64,000 nucleotides of DNA from Variovorax sp. dw_308 (GCF_019207085.1 NZ_JAATOM010000020.1:62001-126000); one strand, 5' to 3'; positions 34,798 through 44,246 are shown, numbered from the stretch's first letter. Numbers and translations are program-made. The notes: a model not told the origin generated them from the letters alone.

Positions 34798-35952
34798 TCA
34801 CGACGACTTCTTCGTTGATGCCTTGAGCGCATTGAGCGCCGCGTCCGAGAAGATCTGGTGCCCGCGCGGCGTCGGGTGGAACGCATCGGACCACAGGTAG
34901 GTCGTCGCGGCATCGGGCGCGCGCAGCGTGGCGGCGGTGCACAAGGCGGCGCTGGCGACCGTGCAGGCGGGCGTGTCGACGTTCACGAAGCCGTACTTCG
35001 ACGGGTTGGCTACGGCATCCGCGAAGTCGGCCGCCGCGTCCATGTAGACCACGTTGCCCATGCCCGCGATGCCGGCCTTGAGGATGGCGTTGAACTGGTT
35101 GGTCCAGGCGGTGATCTGCGACGCAGGCACCTTGGTGTAGCAGCCCGTGGCCTGGTAGGCATCGCTCAGGTAGTGCGCGCCGAAGGGGTTGCCGCTCCAG
35201 TCGGAGGCCGCCGCCACCAGCACCACCGGCGCGCCGTTGTCATGGATGCGCTTGATGTTGGCGACCTGTGAATAGGCGGCGGTCATGATCTCGCTGGTCG
35301 CGCCGGCGATGGTCGCGTTGCCGCTGCCGGTGCCCGGACCGTTGTCGTCGGTGCCCCAGCACACCGAGCTGAACTGCGCATAGGTGTCGTTGCCGCCGCC
35401 GTCGAGGACGACCAGCTCGCTGGCCGGAAACTTGGCATGGCTGGCCAGGTAGCTGGTGATCTGGCGCGAGATCGGCGCCACGATCTGGTTGTTGCCGATG
35501 CCGCTTTCGCTCGGCAGCGCGTCGACGCGCGCGCCGCCTTCCGCATAGCCGTTGCCGCCGATCACGGTGGCCGTGCCCACGCCGGCGCCCTTGACGCCGC
35601 TGGCGGTTTCGTCCAGCGTGAGCGAGCGGTTCGGCGTCACGCCCAGGCCGAAGAAGTCGGCGATGTTCTCGACCCAGACCTTGCCGGGGTTGACCGTGAA
35701 CTTGCCGGGGTTGGCCGGGTCGCCGGTGGCGGCCTTGTAGGTGCCCACGTCGCTCAGGCTGTCGCCGAAGACGGTGACCGACGCGATTGCCACGCGCGTG
35801 TCGGGTGGCGGCGTGTCGGCTTTCTGGGGAGTGGTCACGATGGGCAGGCTGTAGCCTCCACCACCACCACCGCCGCCGCAGGCCACGAGGCCGCTGCCCA
35901 ACACCACGCACATGGCGGTCAAGCGAAAGGCTTTGACGCTGCTCTTCTTCAT
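34798..35952 (-). CDS. SGNH/GDSL-type lipase/esterase lipoprotein
   Basis: A 384-residue lipoprotein. The signal ends in lipobox LVA-C at about residue 25, followed by eight glycines. The GDSL block VTVFGDSLSDVGTY supplies the catalytic serine, LDGGGNDTYAQF the Asn, and SDAFHPTPRGHQ the Asp-x-x-His pair. It would hydrolyse esters at the cell surface or in the periplasm. It converges on the PEP-mutase family gene across an inverted repeat. Confidence 0.92.
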   Translation of the reverse strand: MKKSSVKAFRLTAMCVVLGSGLVACGGGGGGGGYSLPIVTTPQKADTPPPDTRVAIASVTVFGDSLSDVGTYKAATGDPANPGKFTVNPGKVWVENIADFFGLGVTPNRSLTLDETASGVKGAGVGTATVIGGNGYAEGGARVDALPSESGIGNNQIVAPISRQITSYLASHAKFPASELVVLDGGGNDTYAQFSSVCWGTDDNGPGTGSGNATIAGATSEIMTAAYSQVANIKRIHDNGAPVVLVAAASDWSGNPFGAHYLSDAYQATGCYTKVPASQITAWTNQFNAILKAGIAGMGNVVYMDAAADFADAVANPSKYGFVNVDTPACTVASAALCTAATLRAPDAATTYLWSDAFHPTPRGHQIFSDAALNALKASTKKSS

Positions 35953-36210
35953 CTGTCTGTCTCCGGGTTTCAATCGATCGAGGGAAGGAGATGGCGCGCA
36001 CGCCATGCCCCGCTCCGATTCTTGAAGTGCGTCAAGTAACGGCCGGGTCGCCGGAATGACAGATCGAATGAGGCCGGGGGAAATCCCCGATGAAGTGCGC
36101 CGGTAGTTGATGTTTGCAAGCAACATACCGCGCGGTAGCACGACGGCGGACGACCCCCGCGAACAGGGTTCGGGCAACGGGGCGACGTGTGCGCCACCCC
36201 TGCAAATACA

Positions 36211-36648
36211 TCAGGTCTTGAGCGTCGCCTTCATCGTGATCTCCGGCACGCTCGCCAGCGCCTTCGACAGCGGGCACCCGGCCTTGGCCCCGGCCGCGAT
36301 CTTCTGGAAGGTGGCCTCGTCGATGCCGGGAATCGCGGCCTCGAGTTCCAGCGCGATGCGATCGATCTTGAAGCCGTCGCCGTCCTTCACCAGCCGCACG
36401 GCGGCCTTGGTGTCGATGCTGGTGGCCGCGAGTCCGGCGCCTTCCAGCGCGAACGCAAAGGCCATCGTGAAGCAGCCCGCGTGCGCCGCGCCGAGGATCT
36501 CCTCGGGGTTGGTGCCCTTGCGGTCGTCCTCGAAGCGGCTGGCGAAGCCGTAGGGGTAGGCCTTGAGTGCGCCGGTCTCCGTGCTGATCTGGCCCTTGCC
36601 GGTCTTGCCGGCGCCTTCCCAGTGAACGCTTGCATGCTTTTCGGGCAT
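36211..36648 (-). CDS. OsmC family peroxiredoxin
   Basis: A 145-residue protein. The two peroxidatic/resolving cysteines are in HAGCFTMAF (about residue 59) and KAGCPLSKAL (about residue 125), and TNPEEILGAAHAGC is the family signature. OsmC reduces organic hydroperoxides. Diverges from an acyl-CoA ligase gene; no obvious operator is seen. Confidence 0.93.
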   Translation of the reverse strand: MPEKHASVHWEGAGKTGKGQISTETGALKAYPYGFASRFEDDRKGTNPEEILGAAHAGCFTMAFAFALEGAGLAATSIDTKAAVRLVKDGDGFKIDRIALELEAAIPGIDEATFQKIAAGAKAGCPLSKALASVPEITMKATLKT

Positions 36649-36815
36649 CTCGACTCCTCGGTGGGTTGAACGACCAGCGGTTGTAAGCCGTTGCGGGGAG
36701 CTTGTCTGTAGTCATGCGGCGCATCCCGTCCGGGTCGCCGAAGTGACGCCTTGGGGGCTTCCCGTATTCGAATATGCTGCGCTGCCGCGTAGGCTCGGAT
36801 GACTCTGGAGACCCA

Positions 36816-38513
36816 ATGAACCGCCCGCATTACAAGTTCTGGCCTGCCCGCCTGCCCAAATCCATCACCGTCCCCGCCACCTCGCTCTGGCACAACCTGG
36901 CCACCAGCGCCGCGCGCTACCCCGACAAGCCCGCGCTGGTGTTCTTCGGCCGCGTCATCACCTACAGCGACTTCCTGGCGCAAACCGAACGCTTGGCCGG
37001 CACGCTGCATGCTCTCGGTGTGAAGCGCGGCGACCGCGTGGTGCTCGACATGCAGAACTGCCCGCAACTGGTGATCGCGCACTTCGCGATCCTGCGGGCC
37101 AATGCGGTGGTGGTGCCGGTCAACCCGATGAACCGGGCCGAGGAACTGAAGCACTACATCGTCGACCCCGATGCCAAGGTCGCGATCACCACCGGCGACC
37201 TCGCAGCCGAACTGGCCAAGGCCAGCGACGCGCTGCCCGCGGATCAGCGGCTGGCCCACCTGATCGTGACCCAGTTCACCGATACCTTCGATACCGACGT
37301 GTCGGGCGACGAGGCGCCGGCAGCGGCTTGGCGCGACTGGCTGCTCACGCGCCACCCGCTGCCCGCGCTGGCCGGCGGCCAGGCGATGCACTGGACCGAC
37401 GCCTTGAATGCAGGCCACACGCCCCCTGAACACGTGGTGGGCGCCAACGACATGGCGCTGCTGCCCTACACCAGCGGCACCACCGGCCTGCCCAAGGGCT
37501 GCATCCACAACCATTCGAGCCTCAACCACAACGCCTTCGCCAGCCAGCTCTGGGGCCTGGGTTCGTCGGAAGGCGTGATGCTGGCCGTGGTGCCGATGTT
37601 CCACATCACCGGCACCGTGAGCCTGATGCACACGACCATCGTGTTCGGCGGCACCATGGTCATCATGCCGCGCTGGGACCGCGACGTGGCCGGCCGCCTG
37701 ATATCGCGCTGGAAGGTCACGAGCTGGACCAATATCCCCACCATGGTCATCGACCTGCTGGCCAGCCCCAACTTCGCCAACTACGACCTGAGCAGCCTCG
37801 TCTACATCGGCGGTGGCGGCGCGGCCATGCCGCAGGCCATTGCGCAGCGCCTGCTGGATTCCTACGGCCTCAAGTACCAGGAAGGCTACGGCCTTACCGA
37901 GACCGCCGCGCCCTCGCATGCCAATCCGTTCGAGAACCCGAAGCAGCAATGCCTGGGCATCCCGTACATGAGCACCGACTCGCGCGTGGTCGACCCGGAG
38001 ACCTTGCAGGAGCTAACGGTCGGTGAATCGGGCGAGATCATCACGCACGGCCCCGAGGTGTTCCAGGGCTACTGGAAGCGCCCGGACGCGACCGCCGCCG
38101 CTTTTGTCGAATTCGAGGGCAAGCGCTTCTTCCGCACCGGCGACATGGGCCGCATGGACGAGGACGGCTACTTCTTCATGACCGACCGGCTCAAGCGCAT
38201 GATCAATGCGAGCGGCTTCAAGGTCTGGCCGGCCGAGGTGGAACTGCTGATGTTCAAGCACCCCGCGATCCAGGAAGCCTGCGTCATCGCCACGAAGGAC
38301 GACTACCGCGGCGAATCGGTCAAGGCCGTGATCGTGCTGCGCGCCACGCACCAGGACACCACCGAGCAGGAGATCATCGACTGGTGCCGCGAGAACATGG
38401 CGGTCTACAAGATCCCGCGCAAGGTGCAGTTCGTCGATGCGCTGCCGAAGAGCGGGAGCGGCAAGGTGATGTGGCGGCTGCTGCAGGAGGCGGAGGCGAC
38501 GGCGAAGGGGTGA
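36816..38513 (+). CDS. Long-chain fatty acid--CoA ligase (AMP-forming)
   Basis: A 565-residue ANL ligase with YTSGTTGLPKGCIHNH, YGLTETAAP, the hinge region GDMGRMDEDGYFFMTDRLKRM and the C-terminal PKSGSGKVMWR lysine motif. ATG 36816 follows CTGGAGA. It is different from the ligase at 22673 and probably acts on another acid; typical annotation is long-chain fatty acid ligase. Confidence 0.92.
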   Translation: MNRPHYKFWPARLPKSITVPATSLWHNLATSAARYPDKPALVFFGRVITYSDFLAQTERLAGTLHALGVKRGDRVVLDMQNCPQLVIAHFAILRANAVVVPVNPMNRAEELKHYIVDPDAKVAITTGDLAAELAKASDALPADQRLAHLIVTQFTDTFDTDVSGDEAPAAAWRDWLLTRHPLPALAGGQAMHWTDALNAGHTPPEHVVGANDMALLPYTSGTTGLPKGCIHNHSSLNHNAFASQLWGLGSSEGVMLAVVPMFHITGTVSLMHTTIVFGGTMVIMPRWDRDVAGRLISRWKVTSWTNIPTMVIDLLASPNFANYDLSSLVYIGGGGAAMPQAIAQRLLDSYGLKYQEGYGLTETAAPSHANPFENPKQQCLGIPYMSTDSRVVDPETLQELTVGESGEIITHGPEVFQGYWKRPDATAAAFVEFEGKRFFRTGDMGRMDEDGYFFMTDRLKRMINASGFKVWPAEVELLMFKHPAIQEACVIATKDDYRGESVKAVIVLRATHQDTTEQEIIDWCRENMAVYKIPRKVQFVDALPKSGSGKVMWRLLQEAEATAKG

Positions 38514-38534
38514 GCGGCAGGCAGGTGGCCGTGC

Positions 38535-38627
38535 TCACCCCAGGTGCGCGACCGCCAACCCCAGCGCGGTCCACAGGCCGATGAAGATCTGGAAGCCGAT
38601 CAACAGCAGCGGATCCTCAGGCAGCAT
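38535..38627 (-). CDS. 30-residue membrane microprotein
   Basis: ATG 38627 is preceded by AGGAGGA at six bases spacing, and the frame encodes MLPEDPLLLIGFQIFIGLWT followed by ALGLAVAHLG and TGA. Nearly the whole peptide is one hydrophobic helix. Its first 11 bases overlap the end of the 98-residue gene upstream, so translation is probably coupled. Too short for ordinary gene callers; function unknown. Confidence 0.6.
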   Translation of the reverse strand: MLPEDPLLLIGFQIFIGLWTALGLAVAHLG

Positions 38628-38913
38628 GTGATTCCTCCTGCCGGCGCGCCTCGATCAGCGAGGTATAGAAGTCGATCGTTGCGGTAATGGCGGCGAGGTC
38701 GTTGCGGCGCAGCTTGCGGCCCACGGTGACGGCCTCGGCAACCTTTCGCGTCAGCGGGTGGATCTGCTTGCTCAGCGGGCGGGCGGAAGTGCAGTGCGAG
38801 CGGATCTCGGCCTGCAGGATCTCAATCCATGCCCCGATGAGGGCCAGTGCGGTGTCGAACAGGGCGGTGGTGCCCTGGTCCTTTTGACCCTTTTGATCGA
38901 TAACGTCGTTCAT
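38617..38913 (-). CDS. Hypothetical 98-residue helical protein
   Basis: The protein (MNDVIDQKGQKDQGTTALFD onward) is charged and mostly helical, with HPLTRKVAEAVTVGRKLRRND and a C terminus EARRQEESHAA. No family recognised and no membrane segment. It precedes and overlaps the membrane microprotein gene, suggesting a soluble partner for it. Confidence 0.65.
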   Translation of the reverse strand: MNDVIDQKGQKDQGTTALFDTALALIGAWIEILQAEIRSHCTSARPLSKQIHPLTRKVAEAVTVGRKLRRNDLAAITATIDFYTSLIEARRQEESHAA

Positions 38914-39131
38914 TTGAATTTCCCTGAAAAAGACGACCCGCCCGAGGCGGGCTGAAGTGCTCAGGTCGATGTCTTGGCTCGACTGACCCAGCGAACCTGG
39001 ATTGGGCGCCATCCGTGCGTCTTCCGATGCAGGAACCCGGCATGGCGCATCGCGGAAATGTCCGTGCTTGCGAAGGAAAAATCTCCGGGAGGGCGATGCG
39101 GTGCGCCTGGGCGCGAATCGCCCCCGGCGCC

Positions 39132-40493
39132 TCAGGCGTGGTCTTTCGGCCGGTGCTCCGGCAGCGTCTCGGGCACCACCCGCGCACTGCGCTGGTAGGT
39201 GCCATAGGCGCTGGCCCAGTCCATCAGCACGATCAGCCGGTTGCGAAAACCGATCAGGAAGTACACGTGCGCGAACAGCCAGAACAGCCAGGCCATGCGG
39301 CCGCTGAAACGCAGCGGGCCGAAGGGGGTGCTCAGGTCGACCACCGCGGCGTTGCGGCCGATGGTGGCCAGGTTGCCGTAGTCGGCGTAGCGGAACTGCT
39401 CGGTCGGCTGGCCCTTGAGCCGCCGCAGGATGTTGGCGGCAGCGGTGCGGCCCATCTGCTTGGCCCCGGGCGACACGCCGGGCACCGGCTTGGGCTCCTT
39501 GCCCTTGGGGTAGCTCATGGCGGCGGCCAGGTCGCCCACCACGCTGATCTCGGGGTGGCCGGCGAGGGCCAGGTCGGGCTCGACCTTGAGGCGGCCCGCA
39601 CGGTCGACGCTCATGCCCAGAGACTCACCCAGGATGCGTCCCAGCGGCGACCCGGTCACGCCCGCGGCCCACACCACGCAGTGGCTGTCGATCCTTTGCA
39701 CGCTGGGTGCCGCGCCGTCCGCGCCGCCACCCGTCTGGAAGCTCAGGCCCTCGGCGTCGATGGCGGTGACCTTGGCGTTCAATTGCACCTCCACGCCCAG
39801 ATCCTCCAGATGCGCCTGCGCCTTCTGGCTCAGGCTTGCCGGCATGGCTTGCAGCACGCGCGAGCCGCCCTCGATCAGCAGCACCCGCGATTCGGCCGGA
39901 TCGATGTGGCGGAACTCGCCTTTCAGGGTGTGTCGCGCGATCTCGACCATCGTGCCGGCCATCTCGACGCCGGTCGGGCCCGCCCCGATCACGCAGAAGG
40001 TGAGCATGGCGCGGCGCTTTGCCGGATCGGACTCCCGCTCCGCCGCCTCGAAGGCAAAGAGCACCTTGCCGCGCACGGTGAATGCGTCCGCCAGCGTCTT
40101 CAGGCCCGGTGCATGGGCCGCCCAGTCGTCGTGGCCGAAGTAGCTGTGCGTGGTGCCCGCAGCCACCACCAGATGGTCATAGCCGATGCGCTGGCCATCG
40201 GCCAGGATCACCTCGCGCGTGGCCGGCGCAAAGCCGCTGACTTCGGCCATCAGCGTCGTGATGTTCCGTTGGTTGCGGAACAGGCTGCGCGACGGCGCCG
40301 AGATCGAGGGTGCCGCCAGGCCGGCCGTGGCCACCTGGTAGAGCAGTGGCTGGAACAGGTGGTGGTTGGTGCGCTCGATGACGGTGATGTCGACATCCGC
40401 CCGCTGCAGCGCCCGTGTCGCTTCCAGCCCGCCGAAGCCGCAGCCGATGATGACGATGTGAGGACGCGCAGTGGGGGAGGGCAGGGTGCTCAT
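39132..40493 (-). CDS. NAD(P)/FAD-dependent oxidoreductase, type II NADH dehydrogenase-like
   Basis: About 453 residues (458 if ATG 40508 is used). FAD-binding loop IIGCGFGGLEATRAL at the N terminus, NADH-binding VIGAGPTGVEMAGTM near residue 175, and WAAGVTGSPLG plus VVGDLAAA toward the C terminus are the ndh pattern. A hydrophobic C-terminal stretch (MAWLFWLFAHVYFLIGFRNRL) probably anchors it at the membrane. It would pass electrons from NADH to quinone without proton pumping. Confidence 0.92.
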   Translation of the reverse strand: MSTLPSPTARPHIVIIGCGFGGLEATRALQRADVDITVIERTNHHLFQPLLYQVATAGLAAPSISAPSRSLFRNQRNITTLMAEVSGFAPATREVILADGQRIGYDHLVVAAGTTHSYFGHDDWAAHAPGLKTLADAFTVRGKVLFAFEAAERESDPAKRRAMLTFCVIGAGPTGVEMAGTMVEIARHTLKGEFRHIDPAESRVLLIEGGSRVLQAMPASLSQKAQAHLEDLGVEVQLNAKVTAIDAEGLSFQTGGGADGAAPSVQRIDSHCVVWAAGVTGSPLGRILGESLGMSVDRAGRLKVEPDLALAGHPEISVVGDLAAAMSYPKGKEPKPVPGVSPGAKQMGRTAAANILRRLKGQPTEQFRYADYGNLATIGRNAAVVDLSTPFGPLRFSGRMAWLFWLFAHVYFLIGFRNRLIVLMDWASAYGTYQRSARVVPETLPEHRPKDHA

Positions 40494-40661
40494 CGGCGGA
40501 TTATCCATGTCGCCACTGGGGATTCACCATCGGTTACAGGGCCGATTTGCCCGACGTAGCCCAAAGGTTTGACCACCGCCCGGCGCCTGCGCGAATTCGT
40601 CCTACGCGCATCGATCAACCCAATCGGCTACAAACACGCTTTGCCCGCGATCGGAGACCGC

Positions 40662-41915
40662 ATGAATCCGGACAAGCCGCTTGCGCAGGCGGCACACACC
40701 CTGCGCCAGCAGTACCGCGCCGTGCGTGCCCACAGCCTCGCCCTGGCTGCGCCGTTGTCGCCCGAGGACCAGTGCATCCAGTCGATGCCGGACGCGAGTC
40801 CGACCAAATGGCACCTGGCCCACACCACCTGGTTCTTCGAGACCGTGCTGCTGCAGCCGCATGCCGTCGGCTATCGTCCTTTCGACACCCGCTTTCATTA
40901 CCTTTTCAACTCCTACTACGAGGCCCTCGGCCCTCGCCATCCAAGGCCGCAGCGAGGCTTGCTGACTCGGCCTTCCGTCGAGGAAGTGCGCGGCTATCGC
41001 GCGCATGTGGACGAGGCCGTGGATGCGCTGCTGAGACAGCCGGGCGGCCAGGCCTGGCCGGATGTCGAGGCGATCGTCACGCTGGGACTGCAGCATGAAC
41101 AGCAGCATCAGGAGCTGCTGGTGACCGACATCCTCCATGCGTTGTCGTGCAACCCGATGTTGCCGGCTTACCGGCCTGCATCCGGCCCCGCGCTGAGGCT
41201 GGCGGCCGTGCCGGCGCCGGTGCGCTGGCTGCGGCATGCAGGCGGCCTGGTCGAAGTGGGCCACGGAGGCGAGGGCTTCTCCTTCGACAACGAGACGCCT
41301 CGCCACCAGGTGCTGCTGCGGCCTTTCGAGATGGCCGACCGGCTGGTGACCTGCGGCGACTATGCCCAGTTCATTGCCGACGGCGGCTACCAGCGGCCCG
41401 AGCTGTGGCTCTCCGATGGCTGGGCTGCGGTGCAGGCGCAGGCCTGGCGCTGCCCGGCGTACTGGCTGCCGCCGGATGACCCGCGCATGGCGCTGCACGG
41501 TGGCGGCAATGCGGCGGGCTGGCATGTCTTCGGCGTGCACGGCCTGCGCCCCCTGGAGCCCGAGGCCCCGGTGGCGCAACTGAGCTTCTACGAAGCCGCC
41601 GCATATGCCGAATGGGCCGGCGCGCGGCTGCCGACCGAGTTCGAATGGGAAGCCGCGAGCACCCTGCCCGGCATGCGGCAGCTCACCGGGCATGTCTGGC
41701 AGTGGACACGTTCCTCCTACGACCCCTACCCCGGCTTCCGTCCGCTGCCCGGCATCGCGGCCGAATACAACGGCAAGTTCATGGTCGGGCAACTGGTGTT
41801 GCGCGGCGGCAGTTCGGCCACGCCGGACGGGCATGCGCGCGCGACCTATCGCAACTTCTTCCCGCCGGCCGCGCGCTGGCAGTTCACCGGGCTGCGGCTC
41901 GCGCGGGGGCATTGA
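40662..41915 (+). CDS. egtB: Ergothioneine biosynthesis sulfoxide synthase EgtB
   Basis: A 417-residue non-heme iron enzyme. The N-terminal DinB part contains WHLAHTTWFFE and HEQQHQELL, supplying the three iron-binding histidines; the C-terminal formylglycine-enzyme-like part has ETPRHQVLLRPFEM, LPTEFEWEAAS and HVWQWTRSSYDPYPGF. It joins trimethylhistidine to a cysteine-containing thiol with oxygen. ATG 40662 follows CGGAGA. It is three bases upstream of egtD. No egtC or egtE is adjacent. Confidence 0.93.
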   Translation: MNPDKPLAQAAHTLRQQYRAVRAHSLALAAPLSPEDQCIQSMPDASPTKWHLAHTTWFFETVLLQPHAVGYRPFDTRFHYLFNSYYEALGPRHPRPQRGLLTRPSVEEVRGYRAHVDEAVDALLRQPGGQAWPDVEAIVTLGLQHEQQHQELLVTDILHALSCNPMLPAYRPASGPALRLAAVPAPVRWLRHAGGLVEVGHGGEGFSFDNETPRHQVLLRPFEMADRLVTCGDYAQFIADGGYQRPELWLSDGWAAVQAQAWRCPAYWLPPDDPRMALHGGGNAAGWHVFGVHGLRPLEPEAPVAQLSFYEAAAYAEWAGARLPTEFEWEAASTLPGMRQLTGHVWQWTRSSYDPYPGFRPLPGIAAEYNGKFMVGQLVLRGGSSATPDGHARATYRNFFPPAARWQFTGLRLARGH

Positions 41916-41918
41916 GAC

Positions 41919-42902
41919 ATGCGAAATCCATCCTTCGACCTCGACTCGCTGCCGGCCCTGCAGGAGCAGCCGCTTTCCGACTTTGCGCAGGACATGCTCA
42001 GGGGATTGGCCGGCAGGCCGCGCAGCATTCCGCCGAAGTACTTCTACGACGGGACCGGTTCGGCGCTGTTCGACCGCATCTGCGCGCTGCCGGAGTACTA
42101 CCCGACGCGCACCGAGCTGCGCATCCTCACGGACCGGGCCGCGGAGATCGCCAACCACATCGGGCCGGCGGCGGAGATCGTCGAGTTCGGCGCGGGGTCG
42201 CTGACCAAGGTGCGCCTGCTGCTCGACGCGCTGGAAACGCCCAGGCGCTACCTGCCCATCGACATCTCGGGCGAGCATCTCGAAGGCGCGGTGGCGCGCC
42301 TGCGCGCCGACTACCCGGGCCTGGAAGTCGTCCCCGTCGTGGCCGACTACACGCGCCGCTTCGCGCTGCCCGCGCCGGCGATGGACGGTGGCCGCCGCGT
42401 CGGCTTCTTCCCCGGCTCGACGCTCGGCAACTTCAGCCCCGAGGAAGCGCTCGCCTTCCTGCAGAGCGCCGCGCGCATGCTGCGCGGCGGCGGCCTGCTG
42501 CTGGGCGTGGACCTGATCAAGGACCCAGCGCTGCTGCACGAGGCCTACAACGATGCGCAGGGTGTGACCGCGGCCTTCAACGTCAACCTGCTGCACCGCG
42601 CCAACGCCGAGCTGGGGGCCGACTTCCACCCCGGCAACTTCACCCACGCGGCCTTCTACAACGCGCCGCTGCAGCGCGTCGAGATGCACCTGGTGAGCAG
42701 GCGCGCGCACGCGGTGAACCTGCTCGGCGAGCGCTTCACCTTTGCCGAAGGCGAGACCATCCACACCGAGAACTCGCACAAGTTCAGCATCGACGGGCTG
42801 CGCACGCTGGCGGTGAAGGCGGGCTTCGGCATCGGGCCGGTGTGGACCGATGCGGAGCGCCTGTTCAGCGTGCACTGGCTGCCCGTCGCGACGGCGCAAT
42901 AG
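41919..42902 (+). CDS. egtD: L-histidine N(alpha)-methyltransferase EgtD
   Basis: A 327-residue SAM-dependent methyltransferase that makes hercynine from histidine. Family blocks RSIPPKYFYDGTGSALFDRI, LPEYYPTRTE, EFGAGSLTKVRLLLDAL and FFPGSTLGNF are intact. It follows egtB directly, forming the core ergothioneine operon; hercynine is then the EgtB substrate. Confidence 0.95.
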   Translation: MRNPSFDLDSLPALQEQPLSDFAQDMLRGLAGRPRSIPPKYFYDGTGSALFDRICALPEYYPTRTELRILTDRAAEIANHIGPAAEIVEFGAGSLTKVRLLLDALETPRRYLPIDISGEHLEGAVARLRADYPGLEVVPVVADYTRRFALPAPAMDGGRRVGFFPGSTLGNFSPEEALAFLQSAARMLRGGGLLLGVDLIKDPALLHEAYNDAQGVTAAFNVNLLHRANAELGADFHPGNFTHAAFYNAPLQRVEMHLVSRRAHAVNLLGERFTFAEGETIHTENSHKFSIDGLRTLAVKAGFGIGPVWTDAERLFSVHWLPVATAQ

Positions 42903-42975
42903 GCGCTGCCCGCGCAGCGCGGGATGCGCCCGGATAAGATGGGCGCCCCCACGCTCATCACTGCGTGCAATCGCT

Positions 42976-42989
42976 GCCCCCGAGGGGGC
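42976..42989. other. GC-rich hairpin GCCCCC-GA-GGGGGC
   Basis: A perfect 6-base-pair stem with a two-base loop in the gap between egtD and the DUF427 gene. Similar G/C-run hairpins are common between genes in Comamonadaceae. There is no T tract, so terminator activity is uncertain. Confidence 0.45.
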
Positions 42990-43028
42990 GCATGCCTCGC
43001 CAGAGGCAGTCCGTCGCAAGGCATCTAC

Positions 43029-43310
43029 ATGAAAGCAACCTGGAACGGCGCCACCATCGCCGAGAGTGACGACACCGTCGTGGTCGAGGGCAACCACTAC
43101 TTCCCGATCACGTCGCTGAATCGCGATTTCGTCACCTTCAGCAACCACCGGACCACCTGTCCCTGGAAGGGCTCGGCCAACTACTACTCGCTGCTCGTCA
43201 ACGGCGAACTCAACGCCGACGCCGCCTGGTACTACGCCGACCCGAAGCCCGAGGCCGAAGAAGTTCGTGACCGCGTGGCGTTCTGGAAGGGCGTGAAGGT
43301 CTCGGCGTAG
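43029..43310 (+). CDS. DUF427 domain-containing protein
   Basis: A 93-residue protein with the DUF427 pattern: MKATWNGATIAESDDTVVVEGNHYFP, TTCPWKGSANYY and AAWYYADPKPEA. The family has a small beta fold and no known activity. It follows the ergothioneine genes in the same direction. Confidence 0.9.
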   Translation: MKATWNGATIAESDDTVVVEGNHYFPITSLNRDFVTFSNHRTTCPWKGSANYYSLLVNGELNADAAWYYADPKPEAEEVRDRVAFWKGVKVSA

Positions 43311-43351
43311 ATGCGCGCCCACGACAGTGCAGGGCGCGGGGTTGCACGCCC

Positions 43352-44095
43352 ATGACGGAGTTCGCACCGCGCTTCTGCTCGCCCGCCCAGCTCGACACCG
43401 CGCTGCGCGAAGACGGCTATGCCGTGCTGGACCCGGATGCCGTGGCCGAATGGATCGGGCATTCGCTCGACGAACTCGACGCGATGCATCCGGACTGGGA
43501 CACCCTGCCGCCTGACGACTACCTGAAGGACGGCGGCCGTTACCGGCAGCGCCGCCACGCCTGCTTCACAGTGGCCAGCGATGTGCTTCACCTGGTGCCG
43601 CACCGCGCCCATTGGCAGCCGGTGGAATACAACGCGCTGCATGGCGGCATGCAGCGCTGGTTCGCGCCGATGGAGGCGCACACGCTGGTGCAGCCGGCGT
43701 GGCAGCAACTGATGCTGAGCCTGGCGCATGCCGCCAGCACCTTGCGCGGTGCGCGGACCTGGTTCGTGGAGGCGCACCAGTTCCGCATCGACACCGCGGG
43801 CGGCATCGGGCGGCCCACGCCCGAGGGCGCGCACCGCGACGGCGTCGACCTGGTGGCGGTGGCGCTGGTCGGCAGGCACAACGTCAAGGGTGGCGAGACG
43901 CGTGTTTTCGAGGCCAACGGCCGGCGCGGCGAGCGTTTCACGATGACCCAGCCTTGGAGCCTGTTGCTGCTCGACGATGCCCGCGTCATCCACGAGTCCA
44001 CCCCGATCCAGCCCTGGAACGAGAACCATGGCGGCTGGCGCGACACCCTTGTCGTCACCTGCAGGGCCGGCGCCTTCCAGGGCGACGACAGCTGA
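43352..44095 (+). CDS. 2OG-Fe dioxygenase family protein (BsmA/amino acid hydroxylase-like)
   Basis: A 247-residue protein. The iron ligands appear as HRD in GAHRDGVDLVAVAL and the distal His in ARVIHESTPI, with an Arg in GGWRDTLVVTC for 2-oxoglutarate. This matches the PF10014 group that includes L-isoleucine 4-hydroxylase. Likely hydroxylates a free amino acid; the substrate is not known. It is 41 bases downstream of the DUF427 gene. Confidence 0.88.
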   Translation: MTEFAPRFCSPAQLDTALREDGYAVLDPDAVAEWIGHSLDELDAMHPDWDTLPPDDYLKDGGRYRQRRHACFTVASDVLHLVPHRAHWQPVEYNALHGGMQRWFAPMEAHTLVQPAWQQLMLSLAHAASTLRGARTWFVEAHQFRIDTAGGIGRPTPEGAHRDGVDLVAVALVGRHNVKGGETRVFEANGRRGERFTMTQPWSLLLLDDARVIHESTPIQPWNENHGGWRDTLVVTCRAGAFQGDDS

Positions 44096-44246
44096 CATCC
44101 TGCATGGCCCGCGACTTGCGTGGGCCGCCAAAGTGCGCGCCCGAGGGTTGGCCGGGCTTGTGGGCTTGCTGTTGCGGTCCTACATTCACCGTGCCCGCTG
44201 CACGTTAAATTGATCTGCGCACCGCATGCAAGAAGGAGAGGTGGTC

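Noticed and set aside
40602..43367. A 921-codon minus-strand frame
   Set aside because: It lies fully opposite egtB and egtD and has no recognisable domain; composition is Arg/His-rich as expected of antisense frames.
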